Assembly: GCF_000186865.1 (NCBI RefSeq)
Contig: NW_008705564.1
Location: 1,613,168-1,677,167 of the forward strand
Direction of reading: 5' to 3'
Length of the DNA stretch: 64,000 nucleotides
DNA from: Aureococcus anophagefferens
Taxonomy: Eukaryota; Sar; Pelagophyceae; Pelagomonadales; Pelagomonadaceae
The notes beneath the pieces were generated by a model, which made no database searches, had not been told where the DNA came from, and saw only the letters and a list, made by a program, of their open reading frames with translations. The translations under genes were made by a program, and so were the position numbers. Below are positions 20,222 to 30,611 of this stretch, piece after piece; the first letter of the stretch is position 1, and the number at the start of each line of letters is the position of its first letter.

Positions 20222-21763
20222 ATGGCGGCGCAGCCCTTCGAACTCGACCGCGAGCGGGCCATCCGCCAGATCCTCGGCCAGCCCGAGCCCGGTCCGTTTC
20301 CCGTCACGCTCGTCTGGCGCGACATGGGGCTCATCCTGCGGCGGGCGCGCGTCACGGTCCAGAATCCCTACGCCACCATCATGGACCTGCGCGCGCTCAT
20401 CGAGGAGGAGTTCGCCATCCCCCCGGGGANNNNNNNNNNNNNNNNNNNNNNNNNNNNNNNNNNNNNNNNNNNNNNNNNNGTCGCGCCGCCGCCACCGCCC
20501 GCGCCGCCGCCCGCGCCGCCGCCGCCCGCGCCCGCGCGCCGCGCCGCGCCCGCGCCGCCCGCGCCGCCCCGAGGCGACGACGCGCTGTCGCGCCTCGACG
20601 CGCTCGCGGCCGCGGAGCACGCGGGGAACGTCGCGCGGATGCAGAAGGCGGGCATCGCGCCGCGGGGGCCGACGATCGTCGACGGCGGCGGCCGCGCGCT
20701 CGACTTCGAGAACTTCACGTCGCCGACGGGCGGCGGCCAGATCTTCCAGGCGCCCGCGCCGGCCCCGCCCGCGGCCGCGCCGCCGCGCGTCGCGGCGACG
20801 CCCGCGGCGAGGCCGGCGGCCGCGCCCGCGGCGCCGAAGCGCGCCGACGCGGCCGAGTCCGCGGAGGACGCGGCGTCGCGGAAGAAGATCCTCGCGCTCG
20901 TCGTCGACAAGGACGGGGCGGACCGGCGCGAGTGCCTCGTCGCGCGCCTGCCCAACGGCACGACCCTCACGCTCCGCGTCGGCGGCGCGGCGCCCGCGAC
21001 CGTCGGCGACCTGCGGCGCTACGCGGGGCGCGACGGCCCCGTGGACGTCGTCGAGCGCTCCTCGCTGCCGCCGCGGCGCCTCGACGACGACGCCGAGCCG
21101 CTCCGGCCCGGCACCGTCGTCGTGCAGCGCGGCGACGGCGGCCGGCGGCCGCCGCCGGCGCTCGGGCAGGACGGCCCCGCGGAGCGCCTCGAGATCGACG
21201 TCGGCGACGGCACCAAGGTCGCGGGCGAGTTCCGGGGCATCTACAAGACGAGCGACGGGTCCTTCGAGCGGGCCGGCATGGCGCTGCTCGTGCTCGGGCC
21301 GGACACGCCCGAGGGCAAGGGCGACGAGCTCGCGCGGGCCGTGGCGCTGCCGACGTTCCGCTTCGCCGCGACGGAGGAGAAGGGCGAGGACGCGCTCGCG
21401 GCGGTCTTCGCGCACTTCCAGCGCCAGAGCCCCTTTCTCGTCTTCCGCGCGCTCCTCGGCTACGGCGGCGGCGCGGCGGCGGCGCTCGCCTACGCGGCGA
21501 CGTCGGACCCGAGGCGCGTGCCGCCCCTCGTCGCGCTCCTGGCGCCCCTGACCTACCTGCCGCGGCTGCCCATCGGCCGGATCGAGGCCAGGGTCCTCGT
21601 CGTGCACAAGGCGTCGGACGCGTCGAAGCGCAACGCGCAGCGCTTCAAGCAGCGCCACCCGGCGCCGGAGCTCATCACGCTCAAGCAGGCCGACTTCAAG
21701 TCGCCCGCGGCCGTCGGCGCCATCGTCTCCGACGTCATCCTCGGCGCGCGGCGCTTCGAGTAG
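20222..21763 (+). CDS. UBX-like domain protein, interrupted by an assembly gap
   Basis: At least 513 aa with a 50-base N gap at 20430-20479, so the linker after residue 69 has unknown length. The N-terminal segment FPVTLVWRDMGLILRRARVTV resembles a ubiquitin-like fold. After a Pro/Ala linker and GRALDFENFTSP, a UBX-like block is visible: ECLVARLPNGTTLTLRV, TVGDLRRYA, LPPRRLDDDAEPLRPGTVVV. UBX domains bind the AAA ATPase p97/Cdc48. The C-terminal 150 residues (FLVFRALLGYGGGAAAALAYAA...IEARVLVVHKASD) form a further globular domain that is not recognised. The p97 cofactor role is inference. The frame happens to continue across the N run, but this is not proof of contiguity. Confidence 0.62.
   Translation: MAAQPFELDRERAIRQILGQPEPGPFPVTLVWRDMGLILRRARVTVQNPYATIMDLRALIEEEFAIPPGXXXXXXXXXXXXXXXXXVAPPPPPAPPPAPPPPAPARRAAPAPPAPPRGDDALSRLDALAAAEHAGNVARMQKAGIAPRGPTIVDGGGRALDFENFTSPTGGGQIFQAPAPAPPAAAPPRVAATPAARPAAAPAAPKRADAAESAEDAASRKKILALVVDKDGADRRECLVARLPNGTTLTLRVGGAAPATVGDLRRYAGRDGPVDVVERSSLPPRRLDDDAEPLRPGTVVVQRGDGGRRPPPALGQDGPAERLEIDVGDGTKVAGEFRGIYKTSDGSFERAGMALLVLGPDTPEGKGDELARAVALPTFRFAATEEKGEDALAAVFAHFQRQSPFLVFRALLGYGGGAAAALAYAATSDPRRVPPLVALLAPLTYLPRLPIGRIEARVLVVHKASDASKRNAQRFKQRHPAPELITLKQADFKSPAAVGAIVSDVILGARRFE
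20430..20479. other. Assembly gap (50 N)
   Basis: A run of exactly 50 N inside the UBX-like gene, flanked by CCCCGGGGA and a CCGCCGCC-rich stretch. Round length suggests a scaffold placeholder rather than a measured gap, probably at a GC-rich Pro/Ala repeat. Confidence 0.99.
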
Positions 21764-21913
21764 GGTAAACGTTACCTTGGTGAAGTCGGAGAGATGATTT
21801 TGAAACCGAAATCGGACCATCCCATAGACCATCTAGCGGCGTCACACCGGTGGCCGCAACCGCGCGGCGCGCGGAGAAACTTCTTCGTCTGCGCGCCCCG
21901 CACGCAAAGAACC

Positions 21914-23236
21914 ATGGGCGGCCGGCGCAAGTCCGTGCTGACGGACCAGCAGTACCTCAAGATCCGCGACGCGACGCCCGTCGAGGCCGCCGTCAAGTCC
22001 GAGTTCGCGGCGGCGAACCAGCTGCTCCAGAACTTCGTCAGGGACGACACGGGCGTGGGCATGTACATACCGGAGGAGCTCAAGGACGCCGTCTTCTGCG
22101 GCCACCTCGTCGCCGACCTCGACTCCATCGCGGGCGCGATCGGCGGCGCGCTCTTGTACGGCGGCCACGCGGCGCGCGCGTCGGAGATCAACAGCGAGAC
22201 GGCCTGGGCGCTGGACTACTGGGGCTACGACCTCAAGGAGTTGCCCATGGTCGACGACGTGCTCAAAAAGCGCGGGCCCGGCGCCAAGGTCTGTTTGGTC
22301 GACTTTCAGCAGACGACGCAGCTCCACGCGGCGATCCCGCAGGAGTCCATCGTCGGCATCATCGACCACCACGCGTTGCAGAACTCGACGGTGGTGATCC
22401 CGCGGCCCGTCTTCGTGGACATCCGGCCCTGGGGGTCCATGTCGACGATTCTGGCGCACACGTACGCGTTGAACGGCATCGCGCTGCCGAAGCCCGTCGG
22501 CGGGCTCCTGCTGGGCGCGATCCTGAGCGACACGCTCAACCTGCGGTCGCCGACGACGACGGAGTGGGACAAGAAGATGGTCGCGCTCCTCGTGCAGTAC
22601 TGCGGCGTCGACGACGTCAACGTCATGTGCGCGGAGCAGTTCAAGGCCAAGTCGAAGAACCTGGCGGCCATGTCGGCCTACAGCCTCGTCTCCGGCGACA
22701 TCAAGCAGTTCAAGATGGGCCCGACGCCGACGAAGGTCGCCTTCGCGGTCATCGAGACGACGGACCCGGAGGCGATGTTGAAGCGCGCGGACGAGTTCGT
22801 GCCCGAGATGGCCGTCGCGAAGACGGAGCTCGGCGTGGACCTGATCTTCGTGGCCATCGTCGACATCGTCAAGCTCGAGTCGCACGTGCTCCTCGCGGGG
22901 CGCCGCGAGCGGAGCGCCGCGGACGCCGCCGGCTTCGACGCGCGGCCGCTCGAGGAGGCCACGGCGGCCTGGGCCGGCGACGCGGCGGAGCACCTGTTCC
23001 GCCTCCCCGAGGGCCAGGTCTCGCGCAAGGCCGACTTCGTGCCGCCCCTCGCCGAGGCCTTCGACGGCGGCTGGAAGCTCGACGACGTCCCGCCGGACGA
23101 CGCGCTCGACGTCGACACGGTCGTCGTCGTCGAGGAGACGCCCGAGTGCCCCGGCGGCAAGTTCGTCCGCCGGAAATCCATGGCCGGGGGCATCACCGTC
23201 CCCCTGTCGCTCCGCAACGTCTCCGACATGCCCTAG
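21914..23236 (+). CDS. Family II (DHH-type, Mn-dependent) inorganic pyrophosphatase
   Basis: 440 aa from MGGRRKSVLT. Metal-binding motifs of the DHH phosphoesterase superfamily are present: CGHLVADLDSI (H64, D68, D70) and GIIDHHALQ near 150. GAILSDTLNLRSPTTT matches the conserved segment after the linker and supports the family II PPase rather than a nucleotide phosphatase. The C-terminal DHHA2-like part includes ELGVDLIFVAIVDI and SHVLLAG. At 440 aa it is longer than bacterial enzymes (about 310) because of an N-terminal extension and an acidic tail. No signal peptide is seen, so it is probably cytosolic. Confidence 0.9.
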   Translation: MGGRRKSVLTDQQYLKIRDATPVEAAVKSEFAAANQLLQNFVRDDTGVGMYIPEELKDAVFCGHLVADLDSIAGAIGGALLYGGHAARASEINSETAWALDYWGYDLKELPMVDDVLKKRGPGAKVCLVDFQQTTQLHAAIPQESIVGIIDHHALQNSTVVIPRPVFVDIRPWGSMSTILAHTYALNGIALPKPVGGLLLGAILSDTLNLRSPTTTEWDKKMVALLVQYCGVDDVNVMCAEQFKAKSKNLAAMSAYSLVSGDIKQFKMGPTPTKVAFAVIETTDPEAMLKRADEFVPEMAVAKTELGVDLIFVAIVDIVKLESHVLLAGRRERSAADAAGFDARPLEEATAAWAGDAAEHLFRLPEGQVSRKADFVPPLAEAFDGGWKLDDVPPDDALDVDTVVVVEETPECPGGKFVRRKSMAGGITVPLSLRNVSDMP

Positions 23237-23350
23237 GTAACACGAGAGCCCGGGAAACTTCACCGTCTGTGACGCAGATATGCTCTGCTGCATTCTAATC
23301 TCTTTTGGGTAGCACCCCGGTGGGCAGGATCTGGTGGCGGCGAAGCCATC

Positions 23351-24930
23351 ATGTCGTCGAAGAAGGCGCCGCCGACCCTGCCGGCGCTGTCCGCCGGCGT
23401 CCTCGGCGCCGTCTTCGACACGCTCGACGAGGCCAAGGCCGGGACGCTGGCGACGAGCGAGCTCAAGGCCGTGGGCTTCAACACGGAGCAGATGCTGCCC
23501 GGCGGCGGCGACCTGAGTCGGGCGGCCTTCGTCGGCGAGATCGGGAAGATGCTCGCGAAGATGCCCGGCGCGTCGGAGAAAATCCTCAAGGAGTCCATCT
23601 CCCTCGTCGGCCGCATCTTCCGCCTCCGGCACCAGTCGCAGCTCAAAGACGCGCGGGACAGGGCCGTCGAGGCCGCGGCGGCCGAGGGCCGCCAGGCCCT
23701 GGAATCCCTCAAGGAGGCGGAGGAGGCGCTGGCGACGGCGCGGGCCGGCGAGGGCGCCGCCGAGGCGCGGAGCCGGCAGCTGGCGTCGGAGCTCGAGGAC
23801 GCGCAGGCGGCCCGGGAGCGGACCGCGGGCGACCTCGCGGACGCGCTGGGCCAGAACGAGGCCCTCGCCGGCGCCGTCGAGGAGGCCAAGGCCGGCGGCG
23901 ACGCCCCGCAGCTCGCGAGCGCCCTCGCCGCCGCCGAGGCGGCGGCGAAGCGCGCCGCGGGCGACCTCGGCGCCGCGCTCGCGGCCTCCGAGAAGACGGC
24001 GCGCCTGCTCGCCGCCGCCGAGGAGGCGCTCGCCGCGCGGTCCGGCGACCTGGCACGGCGCGACGCGGACCTGGCCGCGGCGCGCGGGGCGCTGGCGACG
24101 AAGGACGGCGAGCTCGCGCTCGCCGTCGCCGCCGCGGAGCGCGCGTCGGGCGACGGCGCCGCGGCGCGAAAGGCGGAGATCGCGAAACGCGACGCCGAGG
24201 CCGCGCGGCTCCTCGCCGAGGCGCGGACGCACGCGGCGCGCTCCGACGACCACGCCAAGGCCGCCGCGGCCGCGTCCCAGAAGGCGACGAAGCTCGAGTT
24301 CCAGCTGGGCGACGCGCTCGCCAGGGCAGGAAAAGGGTGATTCAAGTTCGCTTCAACATGAGTGTTCCGCGCGCGCGCGTTCCGGAAAAAGCATCCACGC
24401 GTCGAGAGCGCTCCGAGGGATGATCGCTCGTCCCAAAATCAGCCGAAACGAGTGGAAAATGACCGAGATAGGAGCCTCCAAAGTTGGGAATTTCGCACCC
24501 TTTTCCTGCCCAGGCGCTCGCGGACAAGGCCGCGGCGGAGCGCGCCACGGGCGCCGCGGAGCGGCAGCTCGCGGAGGCCCGCGACGCGGCGACGGCCCAC
24601 GACGAGATCTTCAAGGTCGCCCTCGCGGGCGTCATGACGGGCCTCGGGCTCGCCGAGGGCGTCCTCGACTCGTCGGAGCTGCTCGCCGCGGGCGCGGACC
24701 CGGACGTCATCAAGGCCATCGACCACAGCGCGTCGGGCGTCGTCCACCCCGACACCTTCGTCGAGGTCCTGAGCCAGGCCGTCCACTACCAGGGGCCGGA
24801 CCAGTCCAAGGCCATGCTCCGCGACTACACGGCCGTCGCCGTCACCGTCCTCGAGAACCGCCAGGCGTCCGCGAGGGAGAAGGAGGCGAAGAAGAGCGCC
24901 ATCTGGGACCACCTCGTCTGCGCCGAGTAG
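23351..24930 (+). CDS. Long coiled-coil protein with globular ends
   Basis: Exons 23351-24313 and 24514-24930 (459 aa) are joined across introner A6. The N-terminal 110 residues look like degenerate EF-hand helices (AVFDTLDEAKAGTLATSELKAVG, AAFVGEIGKMLAKM). Residues about 115-345 are a nearly uninterrupted Ala/Glu/Arg heptad coiled coil (EEALATARAGEGAAEARSR and similar). The C-terminal part (FKVALAGVMTGLGLAEG, ADPDVIKAIDHSASG) is compact. Splicing restores LGDALADKAAAER. No family assignment; a structural or cytoskeletal role is plausible from the coiled coil only. Confidence 0.75.
24314..24521 (-). mobile_element. Introner A6 (family A, antisense) in the coiled-coil gene
   Basis: A 192-bp element (24322-24513) between identical repeats GCGCTCGC at 24314-24321 and 24514-24521. 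The 200-bp intron starts GC and ends CCCAG. The core reads antisense to the gene, yet the downstream end still supplies AG. Splicing is in frame. Confidence 0.94.
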
Positions 24931-25035
24931 GGGCGCGGGCGCGGACAGGAGTAGGCGTCTCTAGGAGCACCCATGGCCCTTACGGCAACAATGGCTCGGC
25001 CCACACGTTGAAGCAGAGCTCGGGCCCGAGTCACG

Positions 25036-26212
25036 ATGTTCGCGCCTAGAAGCATGCTGAATGGCGCCCGTAAATTCTGCTTCGGTTCGTCGGCAGCCCC
25101 GGAGGGGCCGCCCGAGGCGCCGCCCGAGGCGGAGAAGCGGCGCGGCGGCACGGCCCCGTTCTCACTCATGCGCCTGCCCGACGACGCGCTCGTCGATGCA
25201 CCTGGGCCTCGTCGACGGCGCCTGCGCGGCGGTGACCTGCCGGCGCCTCGCCGCCGCCGTGCGCTGTCATCATATGAACGTGCTCATCGTGCACAAACAT
25301 TCCTCTGATAGCAGTCGCCCGGGCAAGACGCTGATCCTCGACTCGCGGTGGCGGCTCTGCGCGCCCTGCCCGGCAGAGGTGGAGTGCCTCCACCCCGTCG
25401 TCATCGGAGGGGAGCTCTGCCGCGTGCCTGACCCATTCCGCTTGACGCCGGGCGCAGAGCTGCAGCTGCCGCCCATGCACGTATATTCGCTGAAGAAAAA
25501 TTCCTGGCGGACGATCGACCACCTCGCCCACCTCGGCGCGCTGACAAGCTTCGACTATTGTGCGCTCGGCGACGAATTGTGCTTCGTCGGCGGTATGCTA
25601 CTGGACACTGATGATCCCTCTGCAATGACCGCTGCACGCGCGAGTGTGCGCACGCTCAATTTGCAATCGGGTGCGTGGACGCGGCTCGCGGACATGCCCA
25701 TCGGCTTCGATTATCCGTTGTGCTGCGCGTGTGGTGGCAAGCTCTACGTTCTCGGCAACGTTGCCGACGATTTCGCGAACCCGCCGCCAGTGTTACAGAT
25801 CTACGACCCGACACGACGCGCTTGGTCCCGTGCGCCGGATTATCAGGAACCGATGTGGTGCGCCGAGATGTGCTCGGCGGGGAGCCACATCTTTTGTTCT
25901 TGGGAAGAACCCGACGAACCCAACCGTGAAAAGACCGTTGTTTTCGACACGGAGACCTGCACGTGGTCCGAGCGCGTGGACTTCGAGCAGCCTGGCCGCC
26001 CTGTCAACTTCGTCACCACTCACCAGGAAACATTCATCAACATTACTCTACCCTACCCGAATGGCACCGTCAAATGCTTCGCGCTCGAGCGCGTCGAACC
26101 TTTGATCTGGGCCTGGCGCGAGATCAGGCAGCCCTTTCCAGCCGAAGTCGACGGTGACGAAGTCGACGGCAGCTTTTTTCGCAAGGCCGGCTTCGACCTG
26201 CTCCGCGCCTAA
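25036..26212 (+). CDS. F-box/kelch-repeat protein, frameshifted
   Basis: The F-box starts in one frame (FSLMRLPDDALVD, ATG 25036) and continues in another (HLGLVDGACAAVTCRRLA..., the frame of 25061-26212). A shift therefore occurs near 25195-25203. The second part carries kelch-type blades: HVYSLKKNSWRTI, VRTLNLQSGAWTRLADMP, CCACGGKLYVLGN, LQIYDPTRRAWSR and VVFDTETCTWSERVD. F-box/kelch proteins are substrate adaptors of SCF ubiquitin ligases. Composition is less GC-rich than neighbours. The shift may be a base-calling error or a real lesion; the rest of the frame is open for over 330 codons, which favours error or recent mutation. Confidence 0.72.
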
Positions 26213-26254
26213 CATAGCCGTCTCCCCCCGGCCCACTAAATAAGACCGCTCCTC

Positions 26255-29200
26255 TTACGCCCCCGACCGCCAGTCCGCGGGCCGCGCGCTCGCGTTGACC
26301 GTGGGCGCGCCCTTGGAGTTGAGCTTCTTGTCGACGGCGTTCTTGCGCTTCTGCTCGTCCGTGAGCTCCGGCGGCTTGAAGACGCCGTCGTGGAAGGCGT
26401 CCTCGCGCGCGCGCTTGTTGAGCAGGAGCATCTTGCGGTAGAGCGCTCGCTTCCGCCGCGCGGTCGCGCGGTTCTCCTTCCACGTGCGGTAGGGGTTCGC
26501 CATGAACTTGGTGTACTTCTGGTACCAGGACGGCTTGCCCATCTCCGCCATGAGCAGCCGCCGCAGCTCCTCGAGCTCCTCGTGCTCCGCGCCCTGCTGC
26601 TTCGACAGGTTGAACATCGTCGTGTCCTTGTCGTACTGGAGGCGCTCGACCTCGATCTGCAGCTCCTCGACGCGCTTGCAGTGCTTCTTCGCGGCGGCCT
26701 CGAACTTGACGAAGTTGCGGTGCTCGCGGAGCTCGTCCTCGAGCATGAACTCCTCGGGCTTGTCGAAGCGGTTTTCGCCCGTCGCGACGTTGTAGTAGTA
26801 GGTCTGCTCGCCCTCGACGCGGCCCTTGATCTCCTGCCAGCCCCTCCGCGCCTCCTCGAAGGGGATGGTCTCGTGCTCGAAGAGCTTGCCGTGGCTGTGC
26901 TTGTCCTTGAAGCACTTCGTGCAGTAGGAATCGCGGCAGACGGTGCACGTCACGACGGCCTTGGCCTTGCCGCAGACGAGGCAGTGGCGCTCGCCGGGCC
27001 CGAGCTCCTCCTTGTCGGCGTCGGCGCCGCGCCAGCGGTGGTCCTTGCAGTCCGTGTCCTCGCCGTGGACCGTCGGGAAGCACTCGTTGCAGTAGAACGT
27101 GCCGTGCTCGCCGTCGTAGGCGTCGCAGCCCTCGGGCAGGCAGTCGAAGCAGATCTTCTTGCCCTCGAGCTTGTGGCAGACGGAGCAGGGCGGGAACCAG
27201 GCGCTCTCGTAGGTCTCCTGGTTGTAGTAGAAGACGTTGCCCTTGGGGTCGACGTTCTTGATCCACACGTCCGCCTCGGGCGGCACCCAGCCGACGGGCT
27301 TCTCGTACTGCGTCTCGCCCGTGACCCAGTTGTAGTAGTAGTTCGTGCCGTTCTCGTCGGAGCCCATCTTCCAGCCGGAGAGCTGGACCTGCTTCAGCGC
27401 GGCCTCGGCCATCTCCTGCGCGCGCTCCGCGTCGCTCCGCTCGCTCCGCGCGGCGTCGACGCGCCGCCGCTGCTCCACCTCGGCGTCGAGGCGCTGGCGC
27501 GCGGCCTGGAACCGCAGGTCCAACAGGCGGTTGAAGAGGTAGCACCGCGCGCAGCGCTGGATGACGAACGCGCCGTCGTCCTGGACCTCGATCTCGCCGA
27601 CGCGCGCGAGCTTGCGCCGCAGCGCGTCCGCGCGCGCGTTCTCCGCGACGCGCTCGAGGTAGCGCAGCCAAGCGCGCTGGATCTTCTCCGCCGACTCCAA
27701 ACGTAGCACGTGCGTCTCCGCGACGAAGATCCGCCGCTTCTGGTCCTCGAAGCGCTTGGTCAAGAAGTCGCGGTCCAGCCGGTGGCGGATGCCCCGGCGG
27801 ATCTTCAACGCCGCGTCGGCGCGCACGACGAGGGCCACGGCCTCGCCGCAGCGCTCCGCGTGCTTGGCGACGCGCCGCCGCGCGACGACGCGGATGGGCT
27901 GGTTGTAGCGCCACTTCATGGCGAACCAGTGCTTCGCCAGCGTGCCCGAGGCCCGCTGGCGCGTCGCGTGGCGGGCCCGCACGCCCGCGCAGGCGTCGCG
28001 CGCCGCGCCGCGGAGGCCGAGGTGCGTCGCGTCCCAGTGGCGCCGGTAGTTCTTCGACGCGAGCGCGACGAGGCGCGCGCGGCGCTCCAATTCCCGCCGG
28101 CCGTCGGCGCACCGGCGCCGCGCCTCGACGCGCTTGGCCACGGTCCAGCGCACGCGCCAGGCGCCCCGCGCGCGCCGCAGCATCTCCGCCGCCGCGCGCG
28201 TCGCCGCGCGGTCCGCCGCGTCGCGCCGCAGCATCTTCTCCGCGCGCGCGCGCGACGCCTGCGCGCGCCGCGCGATGGTCCGGTGCCAGAAGTGGAAGAG
28301 GGCCGTCGCCGCCTTGTTGCAGGCGACCTCGTAGGCGCGCTTGACGCGGGCCTCGTGGACGAGGCGCCGCGCGACCATGGCCCGGAAGCACCGCTGGATC
28401 TTTTTGGCCTCGCGCGAGTGCCAGTCGTGGCGCCGCGCGCGCTTCCTGCGGTAGGCCTTCTGGAGGAAGACGGCGGCCTTCTCGCGGGCGATGCGCTCCT
28501 GGCGCTCGGCCTCGCTGAGGAGCTCCCAGAGGTAGAGCTCCGCGAGGTGCGCGACGGCGGCGGCGACGGCCGCGTCCGCGGCCTTCCAGGACCGGTAGAT
28601 CTGCATCTTCCGCCAGGTCTTGATGATCACCGACGCCGCGGCCTGCTCGCGGAGGCGCTGGCAGTGGCGGTAGAAGGCCTCCCAGTACGCGCGGAGCTCC
28701 GCGCGCTTCTTCGCCAAGAGGCCGCGCATGTTCCAGAGGCGGAACCGCGTCTGCACCTTGAGCGTCGCCTCCTCCTCGGTCATCTGGGGCTTCGCCTCGA
28801 CGACCTCGACCTCCTCCTCCTCCTCCTCCTCCTCTTCTTCTTCCTCGCCGACGGCCAAGGCGGCCATCATGGCCTCCTCGTGCGCGAGCATCTCCTCGAG
28901 GCGCCGGATCTCCTCCTCCTCGGCGGCCTCGGCGGCCTGGGCGAGGCGCCCGCCGGCGGCGGCGGCCGCGGCGGCGAACTCGTCCTCGGCGCCCTCGAGC
29001 GTCGCGTCGCGCTTGCCCTCTTTGGAGGTCGCGCGCATCGACGCCGCGGCCTTGGACATGACGTCGGACTGGTCGAGGTTCTTCGACGTGCCCTGCTCGC
29101 CGGCGTTCTTGAGGGCCTGGGCGCGGCGCTTGCGCTCCTCGAGCTGGCGCATCATCTCCGCCTTTTTCGCTTTCGCGGCCTCGGCGGCCTCCTTCTTCTT

Positions 29201-30466
29201 CTTCTTGGGCTTCTTCGCGGCCATCTTCCGCTCGCGCCACATGGCCAGGCGGCTCCCCATGCGCTGGCTCTTGCTCTGGTCCCGCTTGAGCATCATCCAG
29301 AAGCGCGCGAGCACGAGGCCCGACTCCGTCTCCTTCTTTTCTTTCGCGGCCGCGATGCGCCGCGCCAATTCCAACCGCATGAGCCGCGCGTGCCAGCACC
29401 GCTGGACGGCCGTCGCGGCGTCGAACTCGATTTCCGCGAGCCGCCGGCTCCGCCGGAGCGCCGCGGCCATGACCTGGTGCAGCGCCTCGGCCTCGCAGAT
29501 GGCCTTGGCGGCCGCGTCCGCGCGCGCGCGCCGCTTCCGGAGCGCCGCGAGCATCTTCCGGCCCTTGGCCTTCCGGTGCATCCAGCGGAACCAGCGCTGG
29601 AGCCGCCGCGCCATGTCGTTGAGGAGCCGCTTGCGCTCCGCGCGGGCGATGAGGCGCGCGTTGCGCCGCCAGACGCGCACGCGCCGCGCGAGCGCCCGCG
29701 CCACGAACGCCTCGAGGAGCGCGCGGATCTTGTGGCACGCGTCGTCCCGGGCCTTCTGCAGCGTGCGCCGCACGAACTCCTGGGACTGGAGGAAGCGCAC
29801 GAGGGCGAGCCAGCGCGCGAAGGCCAGGCGGAAGTCCCGCCTGCGCCGCCGGTCGAAGATGCGCAAGACGTGGCTGAGCCGCCGCCGCAGCACCTCCTTG
29901 TGCTGGCCCGTGGCGATGAGGAAGCTCAGCGGCAGGCTGTCGCGCACCTGCTCCACGGACGTGAGCTGCTCGAGGTAGACGGACCGCTCCGTGCCGCTCG
30001 GCGGCCAGGCGACGGCGGGCACGTTGGCCATGAAAAGCGCGGCGTCGACGGCGCGGCTCGCCGCGGACGCCGCGGCCGGGTACGTCGCGCCGGCGAAGCG
30101 CGGCGGCGACGGCGACGCGTCGGGCGTCCGGCTCCGGCCCGGCGACCGCCGCCGCCGGCGCCCGCGGCGCGGCGCCGGCGCGTGGTCGAGCGGCGCGGCG
30201 TCGCCGTCGAGCGCGCGGAGCCGCGGCGGCCGCAGCACGACGCCGCCGGCCGCGCCGGGCTTCGACGGCTTCCGCGCCGCGTCGAGGGGCGCGAGGTAGG
30301 GGCCGGGCCGCCGCTTCCTCCGGTTCTGCCGCCGCCGCGCGCCGCCGCCGGCGCCGGGCTGCCGGTGGAGGAGGAGCGCCTCCTTCGTCGGCAGCGGGCC
30401 CCAGGCCCCGCCGTCGCTCGGGAGGGCTACGGCGCGGAGCCGCCCGACGACGCTGTCCGTGTCCAT
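26255..30466 (-). CDS. Large IQ-rich protein with WW domains and B-box-like zinc fingers
   Basis: 1403 aa starting MDTDSVVGRLRAV. Residues about 170-950 are dense in basic helices with IQ-like spacing (AVFLQKAYRRKRARRH, KKIQRCFRAMVARRL, ATAVQRCWHARLMRLE, VIQRCARCYLFNRLL), predicted to bind calmodulin or centrin. There is a central Glu run (VGEEEEEEEEEEEEVEVVE). The C-terminal third holds two WW motifs (GWKMGSDENGTNYYYNW, VWIKNVDPKGNVFYYNQ), Cys/His clusters resembling B-boxes (CSVCHKLEGKKICFDC, FYCNECFP, CLVCGKAKAVVTCTVC, YCTKCFKDKH), and a third WW (GWQEIKGRVEGEQTYYYN). Similar architecture occurs in flagellar and centrosomal proteins of protists; that role is inference. Convergent with the kelch gene (42 bp) and divergent from the CH-domain gene (145 bp). 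Confidence 0.85.
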   Translation of the reverse strand: MDTDSVVGRLRAVALPSDGGAWGPLPTKEALLLHRQPGAGGGARRRQNRRKRRPGPYLAPLDAARKPSKPGAAGGVVLRPPRLRALDGDAAPLDHAPAPRRGRRRRRSPGRSRTPDASPSPPRFAGATYPAAASAASRAVDAALFMANVPAVAWPPSGTERSVYLEQLTSVEQVRDSLPLSFLIATGQHKEVLRRRLSHVLRIFDRRRRRDFRLAFARWLALVRFLQSQEFVRRTLQKARDDACHKIRALLEAFVARALARRVRVWRRNARLIARAERKRLLNDMARRLQRWFRWMHRKAKGRKMLAALRKRRARADAAAKAICEAEALHQVMAAALRRSRRLAEIEFDAATAVQRCWHARLMRLELARRIAAAKEKKETESGLVLARFWMMLKRDQSKSQRMGSRLAMWRERKMAAKKPKKKKKEAAEAAKAKKAEMMRQLEERKRRAQALKNAGEQGTSKNLDQSDVMSKAAASMRATSKEGKRDATLEGAEDEFAAAAAAAGGRLAQAAEAAEEEEIRRLEEMLAHEEAMMAALAVGEEEEEEEEEEEEVEVVEAKPQMTEEEATLKVQTRFRLWNMRGLLAKKRAELRAYWEAFYRHCQRLREQAAASVIIKTWRKMQIYRSWKAADAAVAAAVAHLAELYLWELLSEAERQERIAREKAAVFLQKAYRRKRARRHDWHSREAKKIQRCFRAMVARRLVHEARVKRAYEVACNKAATALFHFWHRTIARRAQASRARAEKMLRRDAADRAATRAAAEMLRRARGAWRVRWTVAKRVEARRRCADGRRELERRARLVALASKNYRRHWDATHLGLRGAARDACAGVRARHATRQRASGTLAKHWFAMKWRYNQPIRVVARRRVAKHAERCGEAVALVVRADAALKIRRGIRHRLDRDFLTKRFEDQKRRIFVAETHVLRLESAEKIQRAWLRYLERVAENARADALRRKLARVGEIEVQDDGAFVIQRCARCYLFNRLLDLRFQAARQRLDAEVEQRRRVDAARSERSDAERAQEMAEAALKQVQLSGWKMGSDENGTNYYYNWVTGETQYEKPVGWVPPEADVWIKNVDPKGNVFYYNQETYESAWFPPCSVCHKLEGKKICFDCLPEGCDAYDGEHGTFYCNECFPTVHGEDTDCKDHRWRGADADKEELGPGERHCLVCGKAKAVVTCTVCRDSYCTKCFKDKHSHGKLFEHETIPFEEARRGWQEIKGRVEGEQTYYYNVATGENRFDKPEEFMLEDELREHRNFVKFEAAAKKHCKRVEELQIEVERLQYDKDTTMFNLSKQQGAEHEELEELRRLLMAEMGKPSWYQKYTKFMANPYRTWKENRATARRKRALYRKMLLLNKRAREDAFHDGVFKPPELTDEQKRKNAVDKKLNSKGAPTVNASARPADWRSGA

Positions 30467-30611
30467 GGCGCCGGTCCTAGGAGGCGACCCGCCCGCGCCG
30501 CCGCCTCCGGGGCTGCCCGCGCGCGGCGCCCATCGCGCGGCACTACGGTAGCGCCAGCGTATCTGCACCGTGCCGCGGTCGTGCACACGCGGTTAGGGCA
30601 GCCGAGCCTCG

